Below, piece by piece: positions 15,690-24,459 of a stretch of 41,652 nt of DNA. Each line of letters begins with the position of its first letter. Positions within the stretch are counted from its first letter, which is position 1. Under the pieces are notes generated by a model. The model was not told where the DNA came from, did no database searches, and saw nothing but the letters and a program-made list of their open reading frames with translations. The DNA comes from an uncultured Blautia sp. (lineage in GTDB: Bacteria; Bacillota; Clostridia; Lachnospirales; Lachnospiraceae): NCBI GenBank assembly GCA_900556555.1, contig USPF01000016.1, forward strand, positions 1-41,652, given 5' to 3'. A program made the translations under genes and the position numbers.

Positions 15690-15851
15690 TTATTTTTTAT
15701 CTGAAATTTTTTTTCCAGACTTTTCATCCCTATTCCTGATTAAACTACGCATTCTTTTTAACAACGGCATGGGTTCTCTAATTTCTCTTCCACATACAGG
15801 GCAGAAGGTAACTCCATCCGGCACCTGTATCCTACAGTGCCTGCAAAACAT
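15690..15851 (-). CDS. 53-aa zinc-ribbon protein
   Basis: This short gene translates to MFCRHCRIQVPDGVTFCPVC..., with two CxxC knuckles (CRHC at residues 3-6 and CPVC at 17-20) and a basic tail (KRMRSLIRNR and KSGKKISDKK). The first knuckle pair forms a compact zinc ribbon; the tail could contact nucleic acid or membrane. GGAGG precedes the ATG by 9 nt, and a promoter TTGACA-17-TAAAAT lies upstream, which strongly supports expression. The gene is convergent with the small Xre gene and stands alone. I do not recognise a named family beyond 'zinc-ribbon domain protein' and assign no function. Confidence 0.8.
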   Translation of the reverse strand: MFCRHCRIQVPDGVTFCPVCGREIREPMPLLKRMRSLIRNRDEKSGKKISDKK

Positions 15852-15899
15852 TTTGTTATTCCTCCTCTGTCAAAACACTCTTCTGATTTATTAACCTAG

Positions 15900-15928
15900 A
15901 TTTTATAACATCTATGTTTTCTTGTCAA
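15900..15928 (-). promoter_or_regulatory. Promoter of the zinc-ribbon gene
   Basis: On the minus strand a consensus -35 TTGACA (15928-15923) and -10 TAAAAT (15905-15900) are 17 bp apart, about 50 bp upstream of the zinc-ribbon start. Confidence 0.75.
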
Positions 15929-15972
15929 TAATATGTCTATGAGAACCAGAAAAGTAGTTTTAAATATGCAAA

Positions 15973-16008
15973 AAGAACCATTGATGTTTGATTTCATCAA
16001 TAGTTCTT
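15973..16008 (-). terminator. Terminator of the htrA-like/yhaM/rlmD operon
   Basis: AAGAACCATTGATG (15973-15986) pairs with CATCAATAGTTCTT (15995-16008) with one mismatch, followed on the minus strand by TTTTGCATATTT. It lies 26 nt after the rlmD stop. Confidence 0.8.
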
Positions 16009-16034
16009 CTTTCCATTCTATATAATGTGATTCT

Positions 16035-17396
16035 CTATTTCCGCACCAGCTTGCACACAGTCTCAACATGAACGCTGTTTCCGAACATATCGCAGACCGC
16101 CACCTTCTCAATCTTATACTCTTTCTCGCATAATATTTTTAAATCTCTCGCAAGTGTAGCAGAATCGCAGCTCACATACACAATCCGCTCCGGTTTCATC
16201 TGAAGCATGGTATCCAAAACTTCCGGCTCGCATCCTTTTCTCGGAGGATCTACCACGATGACATCTGCCCGGATTCCCTCTTCTTCATATTTCTGTGGAA
16301 GCACTTCTTCGGCTTTCCCCACATAAAATTCTGCATTTTCAATTCCATTTCTTCTGGCATTTCTCCTGGCATCTTCAATGGCCGGAGGCACAATCTCCAC
16401 GCCATACACCTGTTTCGCCTTCTGTGCCAAAAACAGAGAGATGGTTCCAATACCACAATACAAATCCCAGACAGTCTCTTTTCCCGTAAGCCCTGCATAT
16501 TCCAGAGCTGTACCATACAACTTCTCTGTCTGGACTGGATTTATCTGGTAAAAAGAAAGGGGTGAAATTTCAAACTTAATGTCTCCGATATAATCAGAAA
16601 TCGTCTCCTGTCCCCAGAGAGTAATCACCTCTTCACCAAGAATCACATTGTTTCGTTTTGTATTTACATTCAGGCTGATGCTTGTCATTCCCGGTATTGT
16701 CTGAAGCCGTTCTATGAGACTCTTCACCTTTGGCAAAGTTCTGCCATTGGCAATGATGCACACCATGATTTCCCCGGTTTTGAATCCATTTCTGATGAGA
16801 ATATGTCTTACTAGTCCTTTCCCGCTGGTTTCCTCATAGGGCTCCACATGATTGTCCGTCATATACGCAAGCACCTGGTTTAAAATCTCTTCGTTTACCT
16901 CTGCTCCCAGATAACAGTTTCTGTTTGGAATAATGGAATGGGTTCTTCCAGCATAAAATCCTGTGATAAGTTCCCCTCCTTTATTTTTTCCAACTGGGAA
17001 CTGTGCTTTATTGCGGTATCTCCACGGATTCTCCATGCCGATTACTTTTTCTATTTCAACCTGTTCAAACCCGCCAATCCGCTCCAGATTTCCTTTTACT
17101 TTATTCTTCTTAAATTCCAATTGTTTTTCGTAAGATAAAAATTGAAGCTGGCATCCCCCGCAGGCTCTGGCACAGGGACATTTTGGCTCCACACGGTAAA
17201 GAGAGGGCTTCAATACCTTCATCAATCTGGCATACCCATAATTTTTCTTTGCCTTCATGATTTTTGCCTCTACCGTATCTCCGATGACTGCATCTTTAAT
17301 AAACAAGGTATAACCCGCGGCTTTACCGATTCCCTCTCCATCATGGCCCATATCTTCAATTACAACTGTCAAAAGGTCATTTTTTTTAAACTCCAT
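16035..17396 (-). CDS. rlmD: 23S rRNA (uracil-5-)-methyltransferase RlmD, with TRAM domain
   Basis: This 453-aa RNA m5U methyltransferase has an N-terminal TRAM domain (about residues 1-60), an iron-sulfur cysteine cluster (CPCARACGGC at about 75-84 and the fourth Cys in NRNCYLGAEV), and a Rossmann catalytic domain. The latter contains DLYCGIGTISLFLA, VVDPPRKGCEPEVL and the catalytic cysteine in YVSCDSATLARDL. This is the standard architecture of RlmD/RlmCD, which makes m5U in 23S rRNA. It is the last gene of a minus-strand operon, 15 nt after yhaM. Compared with the copy at 14025-15185 it is the complete form, so it is the better candidate for the housekeeping enzyme. Confidence 0.93.
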   Translation of the reverse strand: MEFKKNDLLTVVIEDMGHDGEGIGKAAGYTLFIKDAVIGDTVEAKIMKAKKNYGYARLMKVLKPSLYRVEPKCPCARACGGCQLQFLSYEKQLEFKKNKVKGNLERIGGFEQVEIEKVIGMENPWRYRNKAQFPVGKNKGGELITGFYAGRTHSIIPNRNCYLGAEVNEEILNQVLAYMTDNHVEPYEETSGKGLVRHILIRNGFKTGEIMVCIIANGRTLPKVKSLIERLQTIPGMTSISLNVNTKRNNVILGEEVITLWGQETISDYIGDIKFEISPLSFYQINPVQTEKLYGTALEYAGLTGKETVWDLYCGIGTISLFLAQKAKQVYGVEIVPPAIEDARRNARRNGIENAEFYVGKAEEVLPQKYEEEGIRADVIVVDPPRKGCEPEVLDTMLQMKPERIVYVSCDSATLARDLKILCEKEYKIEKVAVCDMFGNSVHVETVCKLVRK

Positions 17397-17411
17397 ACTG
17401 TCCTCTCCGCC

Positions 17412-18362
17412 CTATTCTCCACAACTGGTTTTTCGCAGATTTGATTCAAAGAGACGGTTGAAACCAAGCCAGTCTTTCTGTTCACCTGCTGCATGGAAAA
17501 TTTCTGTCAGGGTTTCCATTTTTGCATCGGTATTATCTGCCAGATTCAATGCTACTGCTTCTGCAAGGGCTGGTTTCTTAGGAGAACCATACTCCAGTTC
17601 CCCGTGATGAGCCAGAATGCAGTGCTTCAGCTCACTTTCCAGTTTTACCGGAAATCCCGGTATTTCCTTCGCTCTGTCATGAATCATCTCAGCACCAATC
17701 ATAATATGCCCCAGAAGCTGCCCATCATCTGTATAATCATTCATAGGAAACTGGCTCAGCTCCACTGTTTTTCCCACATCATGAAGCATAGCTGCTGTCA
17801 CAAGAAGATCCTGATTCAAAATAGGATAGGACTTACAGTAATACAGGCACAGACGCACTACGCTTAATGTATGCTCCAAAAGCCCTCCGATAAATCCGTG
17901 ATGCACTGTCTTTGCTGCCGAATTTCCTTTAAATCTCTTGACAAATTCCTCATCTTCTTCAAAGAAAGATGCCAGAAGCCTGTGAAGATAGGGATTCTTC
18001 ACTTGGTTGACATAACCTAAGATTTCCTGATACATAACTCCAATATCCTTACTGCTCACAGGAAGGTAATTTCCAGGCTCATACTCTCCTTCCGAGGCTT
18101 TCCGGACTCTTTTAATGCTTACCTGCAAACTTCCCTGGAAACTGGTCACATCTCCTACTACATCAATATAATCTAAGGCATCAAAGTCATCAATCCCCTG
18201 AGAATTCGGATCCCAGATTTTCCCATCCAGAGTACCTGTTTTATCCTGGAGAATCACATTCTCATAGGGCTTTCCGTTTTTGGTGACTGCTGCCTGTTTA
18301 TGTTTACATAAATAAATTCCTGAAAGGCGTTCTCCCTCCCGGAGTGTGTTAATAAATTTCAT
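17412..18362 (-). CDS. yhaM: YhaM-type 3'-5' exoribonuclease
   Basis: This 316-aa protein has an N-terminal OB-fold (about residues 10-95, with LQDKTGTLDGKIWDP) and a C-terminal HD domain (HHGFIGGLLEHTLSVV and AAMLHDVGKTVEL, with a later ILAHHGELEYGSP). This matches YhaM/CbfA, a Firmicute-specific metal-dependent 3'-5' exonuclease acting on short RNA tails. HD motif histidines and aspartates are all present, so it should be active. GGAAGG precedes the start. It lies between the HtrA-like gene and rlmD on one strand and is probably cotranscribed with them. DNA replication-linked roles have also been proposed for the family. Confidence 0.92.
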   Translation of the reverse strand: MKFINTLREGERLSGIYLCKHKQAAVTKNGKPYENVILQDKTGTLDGKIWDPNSQGIDDFDALDYIDVVGDVTSFQGSLQVSIKRVRKASEGEYEPGNYLPVSSKDIGVMYQEILGYVNQVKNPYLHRLLASFFEEDEEFVKRFKGNSAAKTVHHGFIGGLLEHTLSVVRLCLYYCKSYPILNQDLLVTAAMLHDVGKTVELSQFPMNDYTDDGQLLGHIMIGAEMIHDRAKEIPGFPVKLESELKHCILAHHGELEYGSPKKPALAEAVALNLADNTDAKMETLTEIFHAAGEQKDWLGFNRLFESNLRKTSCGE

Positions 18363-18402
18363 TTTTCATTTCCTTCCCTTGTTTCTGTCCTTATTTTCTG
18401 TC

Positions 18403-19716
18403 TCATCTGGTTTTCAGCATCACATCAAAAGAGACCTCCACGTATCCCTCTGTTCCCTGACGCATGGCTTTTACCTTTACAGTGCTTCCGGCTTTGCATG
18501 CCTTCAACTGCTGCTGGTAACCTTTTACAGTTTCAATTCTTTCTCCGTTTAATTCTATGATAACATCTCCATTTTGAATTCCAACCTGCATAGCAGGAGA
18601 CTCTACTTCTACCTGCTCCACAAATACACCCACTGGAATTCCCTTTTTCTCTGAAATGTCTGACGTAATGGTTTCACCTGTGATCCCCATATAAACCATC
18701 TCCCTTGTTTCATCAGAGAGTATCTGGATCATTTCTTTCATCTGGGAAACCTGAATGCCTGTCACCAGATTCTGGATATCTTCCCCTGCAAATGACTGGG
18801 CAATGATTCCTACAATCTCCCCGTCCAGATTCAGAAGAATCCCGCTTCCCTGAGTGCTTCCCGGAATATCCGTATTCAGAAGCCCATATTCTGCGTCAAT
18901 TCTGGAAACTGTATTTGATACAGAAGTAACGATGCCGTAACCCACAGAATCACTATACCCCATAGGACTTCCAATTGCAAGAACTGGTTCACCCTGTTTC
19001 ACATAATATGATTCTCCCAAAGGTGCAATCTCAATCTCTTCTTTCGTCTTAGCCGGAACCCCTGTCTTTGGTACTTTCAGAATAGCGAAACCCGTATTCG
19101 TATCTTCTTTTAGAAATCTTCCGTCAGTCATAGTCCCGTCACAGAAGACCACCTGTATCCGGTCTACATTTTCTACAATCCGGTATTGTGTGAGAACAAA
19201 ATAATCCTGTCCGCTTTCTGCAACCAAAAGTCCGGAAATCTGACTCTCATAAGGAGTTTGAAACCAGTCTTCGTCATTCTGACTTCCAATCACTGTAACC
19301 ATTGATTTTTTTGCCTTCTCTGCGGTGGCAAACATATCCTGGTACAACTTTCCATAATCCTCCGGTGTCATTTCCTGCACGATTGTCTGTACCGGCTCTT
19401 CTGCCTCTTCTCCTGTATCCGGCTCTTCTGCCTGTTCTTCATTTCCAGTAGTATTCTCTCTCTCTTCTAAAATCTTTTCCTGGGAAAACTTTACCCTGGA
19501 TGCCTGCTCCTTTTCGTATCTTCTTTTCAAGAGTCCCGGTGCAATCATAGAAAACACAAGGGCTGCTGTCAGACCAAACACGGCTCCTGCACCTGCCATT
19601 TTTCCAATCTGGCTGATAAGTTTTTTCTTATCAATGGGTTTTGCCTTGATGGTTTCTTTCAGGAATTCATAATCATCCTTTTTTTCCCTGCATTCATCTT
19701 TTCTTTCTTCATCCAT
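18403..19716 (-). CDS. HtrA/DegP-like PDZ membrane protein, probably a pseudoprotease
   Basis: This 437-aa protein has a charged N terminus, one transmembrane segment (about residues 37-61), a Glu-rich linker (82-110), a trypsin-like HtrA domain (about 135-335) and a PDZ domain (about 340-432). In an alignment by eye with DegP-type proteases the triad is lost. The NNHVV histidine position reads QYRIV (Arg179), the DLAVL aspartate position reads GFAIL (Gly209), and the GNSGG serine position reads TQGSG (Gly290). Ser291 is next to it, but without His and Asp it should not work in the usual way. Structural motifs such as ILLNLDGEIVGI and the PDZ glycine loop remain, so the gene is conserved rather than decaying. 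It may bind unfolded or envelope proteins as a scaffold. It leads an operon with yhaM and rlmD. Confidence 0.85.
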   Translation of the reverse strand: MDEERKDECREKKDDYEFLKETIKAKPIDKKKLISQIGKMAGAGAVFGLTAALVFSMIAPGLLKRRYEKEQASRVKFSQEKILEERENTTGNEEQAEEPDTGEEAEEPVQTIVQEMTPEDYGKLYQDMFATAEKAKKSMVTVIGSQNDEDWFQTPYESQISGLLVAESGQDYFVLTQYRIVENVDRIQVVFCDGTMTDGRFLKEDTNTGFAILKVPKTGVPAKTKEEIEIAPLGESYYVKQGEPVLAIGSPMGYSDSVGYGIVTSVSNTVSRIDAEYGLLNTDIPGSTQGSGILLNLDGEIVGIIAQSFAGEDIQNLVTGIQVSQMKEMIQILSDETREMVYMGITGETITSDISEKKGIPVGVFVEQVEVESPAMQVGIQNGDVIIELNGERIETVKGYQQQLKACKAGSTVKVKAMRQGTEGYVEVSFDVMLKTR

Positions 19717-19916
19717 ATCATACGCTCCGCATAAGCCTGTATTTTTGTTTATTATACCGAAAACATATGAACTTTTTATGAAATTTTACAAAATATTTTT
19801 TTCTTCCTCCCTTAACACAAGCTATTACCAGAAGTCTACATTTGCCCTTTTCTTTCTACGCTTTTTCATGTAAAATAAAGATATTAATCTTAAAAATCAG
19901 ATAAGGTGATATAAGT

Positions 19917-22295
19917 ATGAATCAAAAAGCATTAAAAACTTTAGAATACAACAAAATATTAGAACTTCTGGAGGGCTTTGCAACCTCCAGTCTCGGAAAA
20001 CAATTGTGCCGGGATTTAAAACCTCTGGATAATATCGCAGAGATTGAATCCATGCAGCAGGAAACAGCAGATGCACTTTCCCGTGTTTATCAGAAAGGTG
20101 CCCTCTCCTTTAGCGGTGTAAAAGACATCCGTGGTTCTTTAAAACGTCTGGAAATCGGCAGCACCCTGGGCACAGGGGAACTTCTGGCAGTATGTACCCT
20201 GTTAGAAAATACCAACCGTGCCAAAGCTTATTCCAGAAGAGAAAACCAGGAGGACACTCCCGATTCCCTTGACAGTATGTTTGAAATTTTACAGCCTCTT
20301 ACTCCTCTTTCTCTGGAGATCCGCCGCTGTATTCTCTCCGAAGAAGAAATCGCAGATGATGCAAGTCCGGCTCTGCGTCAGATCCGCCGGACCATGAAAA
20401 ATACCAATGATAAAATTCACAGCCAGCTTTCTTCGTATGTCAGCGGCCAGGGCCGTTCCTATCTTCAGGATGCCGTGGTCACCATGAGAAACGGAAGATA
20501 CTGTATTCCTGTAAAATCCGAATACAAAGGACAGGTTCCTGGTATGATCCATGACCAGTCTTCCACCGGCTCCACTGTTTTTGTAGAGCCTATGGCTATT
20601 GTAAAACTGAACAATGAACTCAGAGAACTAGAAGTCAAAGAACAGGCAGAAATCGAAATCATTCTTTCAAATTTAAGCCAGGAGACAGCCGGATATCTGG
20701 AACTGATTCAGGACAACTTAAAGACCCTTACGCAGCTGGACTTTATTTTCGCAAGAGCTCTTTTAGCAAAATCTCAGAACGCCACAGAGCCTGTATTTAA
20801 CACACAGGGCATTATTGATATCAAAAAAGGCCGTCATCCGCTGATTGAAAAGCACAAAGTTGTTCCTATTGATATCCGCCTGGGTGAAACCTTTGACCTC
20901 TTAGTTGTCACTGGCCCAAACACGGGTGGTAAAACGGTTTCTTTAAAAACCGTGGGGCTTCTGACCCTGATGGGACAGTCCGGCCTTCATATTCCGGCTT
21001 TTGACCACTCCAGACTCAGTGTTTTCAAAGAAGTCTATGCAGACATTGGTGATGAGCAGAGCATTGAGCAATCTCTTAGTACCTTTTCTTCTCATATGAC
21101 CAATGTGGTCCGTTTTATTGAAAAAGCGGATAAAGATTCCCTGGTACTCTTTGACGAACTTGGAGCAGGAACAGACCCTACAGAAGGTGCTGCCCTTGCC
21201 ATTGCCATTCTTTCCCATCTTCACAGTCAGAGAATCCGCACCATGGCAACCACCCATTACAGCGAGCTAAAGGTTTATGCCCTCTCAACCCAGGGCGTGG
21301 AAAACGCTTCCTGTGAATTTGATGTAGAAACCCTCCGGCCTACCTACCGTCTTCTCATTGGTATTCCTGGAAAAAGTAATGCCTTTGCCATTTCAGGGAA
21401 ATTAGGACTGCCGGAATATATCATAGACAAGGCAAAAGAACAGATCAGCCAGGAAGACGAATCTTTTGAAGATGTGCTGTCTACCCTGGAACACAGCCGG
21501 AAAACCATCGAAGCAGAACAGGCAGAAATCGCCCGTTACAAAGAAGAAATTCATGAACTGAAACAGCAGTTAGAAGCCAAACAGGATAAATTGGAACAGC
21601 GTAAAGAACGGATTCTCCAGGATGCCAACGAAGAGGCACACCGGATTTTAAGAGAAGCCAAAGAATACGCTGACCAGACTATGAAAATCTTCAACAAAGC
21701 CGGCCAGGAAACCATGTCAGCCAAAGAGCTTGAGAAAAAACGTACGGAACTGCGTCAAAAAATGGATTCCGCTGGAAAGAAAATGGCTTTAAAGACACCG
21801 GAAAAGAAAAAATCCAGCCTTACAGCCAAGGATGTTTCTCTGGGAGATGCTGTAAAAGTATTAAGTTTGAATGTGAAAGGAACCATCAGTTCCAAACCAG
21901 ATGCCAAGGGCATGGTTTTCGTACAGATGGGTATTCTCCGTTCCAAAGTACATCTGTCTGATCTGGAACTGATCGACGAACCAGTCATCACAGGGCCATC
22001 CATCCAGCGAACTGGTGCAGGGCGAATCAAGATGAATAAATCTGCCTCCATCCGCACAGAGATCAATCTTCTTGGAAAAACCGTAGATGAGGCAATCGCA
22101 GAATTAGATAAATACCTGGATGACGCTTATCTTGCTCATCTTAGCAGTGTCCGTGTCGTACACGGAAAGGGAACCGGTGCTCTTAGAAAAGGTGTGCATA
22201 ACTATCTGAAACGCCTGAAATATGTGAAAGAATTTCATTTAGCCGAGTTTGGCGAAGGGGATGCCGGTGTTACCATCGTAGAGTTTAAAAAATAG
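19917..22295 (+). CDS. mutS2: MutS2 endonuclease/ribosome-collision factor
   Basis: This 792-aa MutS2 contains a central MutS core, Walker A GPNTGGKTVSLKT, Walker B region LVLFDELGAGTDPTEG, a coiled-coil linker (about residues 510-620) and a C-terminal Smr nuclease domain (HGKGTGALRKGVHNYL). It lacks the mismatch-recognition domain I of MutS1. MutS2 limits recombination and, in Bacillus, splits collided ribosomes using the KOW and Smr domains. All catalytic motifs look intact. The start follows an AAGGTGAT ribosome site. It is divergent from the HtrA-like gene and followed by a two-component pair 18 nt downstream. Confidence 0.96.
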   Translation: MNQKALKTLEYNKILELLEGFATSSLGKQLCRDLKPLDNIAEIESMQQETADALSRVYQKGALSFSGVKDIRGSLKRLEIGSTLGTGELLAVCTLLENTNRAKAYSRRENQEDTPDSLDSMFEILQPLTPLSLEIRRCILSEEEIADDASPALRQIRRTMKNTNDKIHSQLSSYVSGQGRSYLQDAVVTMRNGRYCIPVKSEYKGQVPGMIHDQSSTGSTVFVEPMAIVKLNNELRELEVKEQAEIEIILSNLSQETAGYLELIQDNLKTLTQLDFIFARALLAKSQNATEPVFNTQGIIDIKKGRHPLIEKHKVVPIDIRLGETFDLLVVTGPNTGGKTVSLKTVGLLTLMGQSGLHIPAFDHSRLSVFKEVYADIGDEQSIEQSLSTFSSHMTNVVRFIEKADKDSLVLFDELGAGTDPTEGAALAIAILSHLHSQRIRTMATTHYSELKVYALSTQGVENASCEFDVETLRPTYRLLIGIPGKSNAFAISGKLGLPEYIIDKAKEQISQEDESFEDVLSTLEHSRKTIEAEQAEIARYKEEIHELKQQLEAKQDKLEQRKERILQDANEEAHRILREAKEYADQTMKIFNKAGQETMSAKELEKKRTELRQKMDSAGKKMALKTPEKKKSSLTAKDVSLGDAVKVLSLNVKGTISSKPDAKGMVFVQMGILRSKVHLSDLELIDEPVITGPSIQRTGAGRIKMNKSASIRTEINLLGKTVDEAIAELDKYLDDAYLAHLSSVRVVHGKGTGALRKGVHNYLKRLKYVKEFHLAEFGEGDAGVTIVEFKK

Positions 22296-22313
22296 AGGGA
22301 GGTACTGCAAGTA

Positions 22314-23018
22314 ATGGCAATAAAACAGAAAATTCTCATTGTAGATGATGACAACAACATTGCAGAGCTGATATCTCTGTATTTAACCAAAGAATGTTTT
22401 GATACAAAAATTGTAAATGATGGAGAAGAAGCACTAAAGGCCTTCTCCTCCTTTGCACCTAATCTGATTCTCCTGGATCTGATGCTACCTGGCATAGACG
22501 GATATCAGGTGTGCCGGGAAATACGGCAAAAATCTAATGTGCCTATTATTATGCTTTCTGCCAAAGGTGAAATTTTCGATAAGGTTCTGGGGCTTGAATT
22601 AGGTGCTGATGATTATATCATCAAGCCGTTTGATTCGAAAGAACTGGTAGCACGGGTAAAAGCTGTGCTCAGACGGTATCAGCCCAATGTAGCGCCTGCC
22701 ACACAGCCTTCCGGAAAATATGTGGAATATCCTGATCTGGCCATTAATCTCACAAATTATTCTGTGATTTACTATGGAAAGCAATTAGATATGCCACCGA
22801 AAGAACTGGAACTTTTATACTTTCTGGCATCCTCTCCCAACCAGGTTTTCACCAGGGAACAGCTTCTGGATCACATCTGGGGCTATGAATACATAGGAGA
22901 TACCAGAACCGTAGACGTTCACATCAAACGTCTCCGGGAGAAAATCAAAGATCACCCCGCCTGGTCTATTGCAACAGTGTGGGGGATAGGATATAAATTC
23001 GAGGTCAAAAACCGATGA
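22314..23018 (+). CDS. OmpR/PhoB family response regulator
   Basis: This 234-aa protein has an N-terminal receiver domain (phospho-acceptor Asp in LILLDLMLPGIDGY, lysine in DDYIIKPFDSKELV) and a C-terminal winged helix with FTREQLLDHIWGYEY and RTVDVHIKRLREKI. It overlaps the downstream histidine kinase gene by 4 nt, so this is a canonical pair. GGGAGG precedes the start. The stimulus and regulon cannot be read from the sequence; neighbouring mutS2 may share the transcript. Confidence 0.95.
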   Translation: MAIKQKILIVDDDNNIAELISLYLTKECFDTKIVNDGEEALKAFSSFAPNLILLDLMLPGIDGYQVCREIRQKSNVPIIMLSAKGEIFDKVLGLELGADDYIIKPFDSKELVARVKAVLRRYQPNVAPATQPSGKYVEYPDLAINLTNYSVIYYGKQLDMPPKELELLYFLASSPNQVFTREQLLDHIWGYEYIGDTRTVDVHIKRLREKIKDHPAWSIATVWGIGYKFEVKNR

Positions 23019-24433
23019 AAAAATATCTATATTTTAAGTTTATACTGGCAATTATCCTTCTGGGGCTGGCGGGATTCTCCGCCATCTCCCTGGCAGGAGG
23101 CAAACTCATACAAAAACATGTAGAATCTGTATATAGTGAAGAGCTTTACCGGGAAGCCTCCAAAATTGCCCAGGATCCTTTGATCCGCTCCTACAGGACC
23201 TCTGACAGCCGCCAGGAGATTTATAAAAATCTTTCCAATCTGGCCTCCTATCAAAGTACATCCATCTGGCTGATCAGTTCTAAAGGTGAAATTCTTCTGA
23301 ACACTTCCGTTCCCTTTGTAAGTGATAATTTTCCTGTCATCGAAGACTTTAACCCCAGCCAGAACAGCGGTTCTTACTATCAGACAGGTTTCTTTTTCCG
23401 GCAATTTACAAACGAACAGCTCAGTGTTATGGTTCCTATCACCCTGAACATGCGAGTACAGGGCTATGTTGCCATACATCTTCCCATGACCCTGTTACTG
23501 GAGCGAAGAGATTCTCTTTTGAATATCCTGTATCTTCTGTTTTCTCTGTTTCTCCTGATTATGCTGGCGATTATCCCTGTATTTTCCCTGATGATCTACC
23601 GGCCTCTCAGGAAAATTATCCAGGGTGCAGACGCCTTTGCCTCCGGGGACTTGAAATATAACATCCCTCTGGAAAAAGAGGACGAACTTGGTTATCTTGC
23701 ACTGACTTTGAATTACATGTCAGACGAACTGGATATGACCGGCAACTACCAGAAAAAATTTATTGCAAATGTCTCTCACGATTTCCGTTCTCCCCTGACT
23801 TCCATCAAAGGTTATACGGAAGCCATTCTGGATGGCACTATTCCGCCTGAACTCCAGGAAAAGTACCTGAAGATCGTTGTTCATGAAACTGACCGCCTCT
23901 ACAAGCTGACTCAAAGCCTCTTAACGCTGAATCATCTTGACGAAAAAGGGCGCCAGCTTGATTACAGTAATTTTGACATCAATGCAATCATCAAAAGCAC
24001 CGCAGAAACTTTTGAGGGAACTTGCCGTGACAAACGGATTTCCATAGAATTGCTTCTTACCGGGCAAACCTTATTTGTCTATGCCGATATGGGACAGATA
24101 CAGCAGGTTTTATATAACCTCATTGACAATGCCATCAAATTCAGCCCGGAAGATTCTGTTATCAAAGTCGAATCCACCTTGAAGCATGAGACTGTATTTA
24201 TTTCAGTCAAAGACATGGGATGCGGCATCCCGAAATCCAGTCTCTCCAAGATTTGGGACCGCTTTTATAAAATTGATTCCTCCAGAGGAAAAGACAGAAA
24301 AGGCACTGGCCTTGGACTTGCTATTGTAAAAGAAATCATCAACTCCCACAAGCAGAACATCAATGTCATCAGTACCGAAGGAGTTGGAACAGAATTCATC
24401 TTCACTCTTTCCAAAAGTAAAGAAGAACGTTAA
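23015..24433 (+). CDS. HAMP-containing sensor histidine kinase
   Basis: This 472-aa membrane kinase has two transmembrane segments (about residues 7-29 and 165-190) flanking an extracytoplasmic sensor of roughly 135 residues, then HAMP (about 192-245). The dimerisation domain carries the phospho-acceptor His in NVSHDFRSPLTSIKGY. The ATPase has N-box NLIDNAIKFSP, G1 DMGCGIP, F-box IWDRFYK and G2 GTGLGLAIV. It is translationally coupled to the preceding response regulator. The sensor domain shows no recognisable ligand motif. Confidence 0.95.
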   Translation: MKKYLYFKFILAIILLGLAGFSAISLAGGKLIQKHVESVYSEELYREASKIAQDPLIRSYRTSDSRQEIYKNLSNLASYQSTSIWLISSKGEILLNTSVPFVSDNFPVIEDFNPSQNSGSYYQTGFFFRQFTNEQLSVMVPITLNMRVQGYVAIHLPMTLLLERRDSLLNILYLLFSLFLLIMLAIIPVFSLMIYRPLRKIIQGADAFASGDLKYNIPLEKEDELGYLALTLNYMSDELDMTGNYQKKFIANVSHDFRSPLTSIKGYTEAILDGTIPPELQEKYLKIVVHETDRLYKLTQSLLTLNHLDEKGRQLDYSNFDINAIIKSTAETFEGTCRDKRISIELLLTGQTLFVYADMGQIQQVLYNLIDNAIKFSPEDSVIKVESTLKHETVFISVKDMGCGIPKSSLSKIWDRFYKIDSSRGKDRKGTGLGLAIVKEIINSHKQNINVISTEGVGTEFIFTLSKSKEER

Positions 24434-24437
24434 AAAG

Positions 24438-24456
24438 GGCTGCCAAAAAGGCAGCC
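24438..24456. terminator. Hairpin between convergent genes
   Basis: GGCTGCC (24438-24444) pairs with GGCAGCC (24450-24456), followed by TCTTTACTT on plus and by CTTTTTAA on minus. It can serve both the histidine kinase and trmL transcripts. Confidence 0.7.
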
Positions 24457-24459
24457 TCT

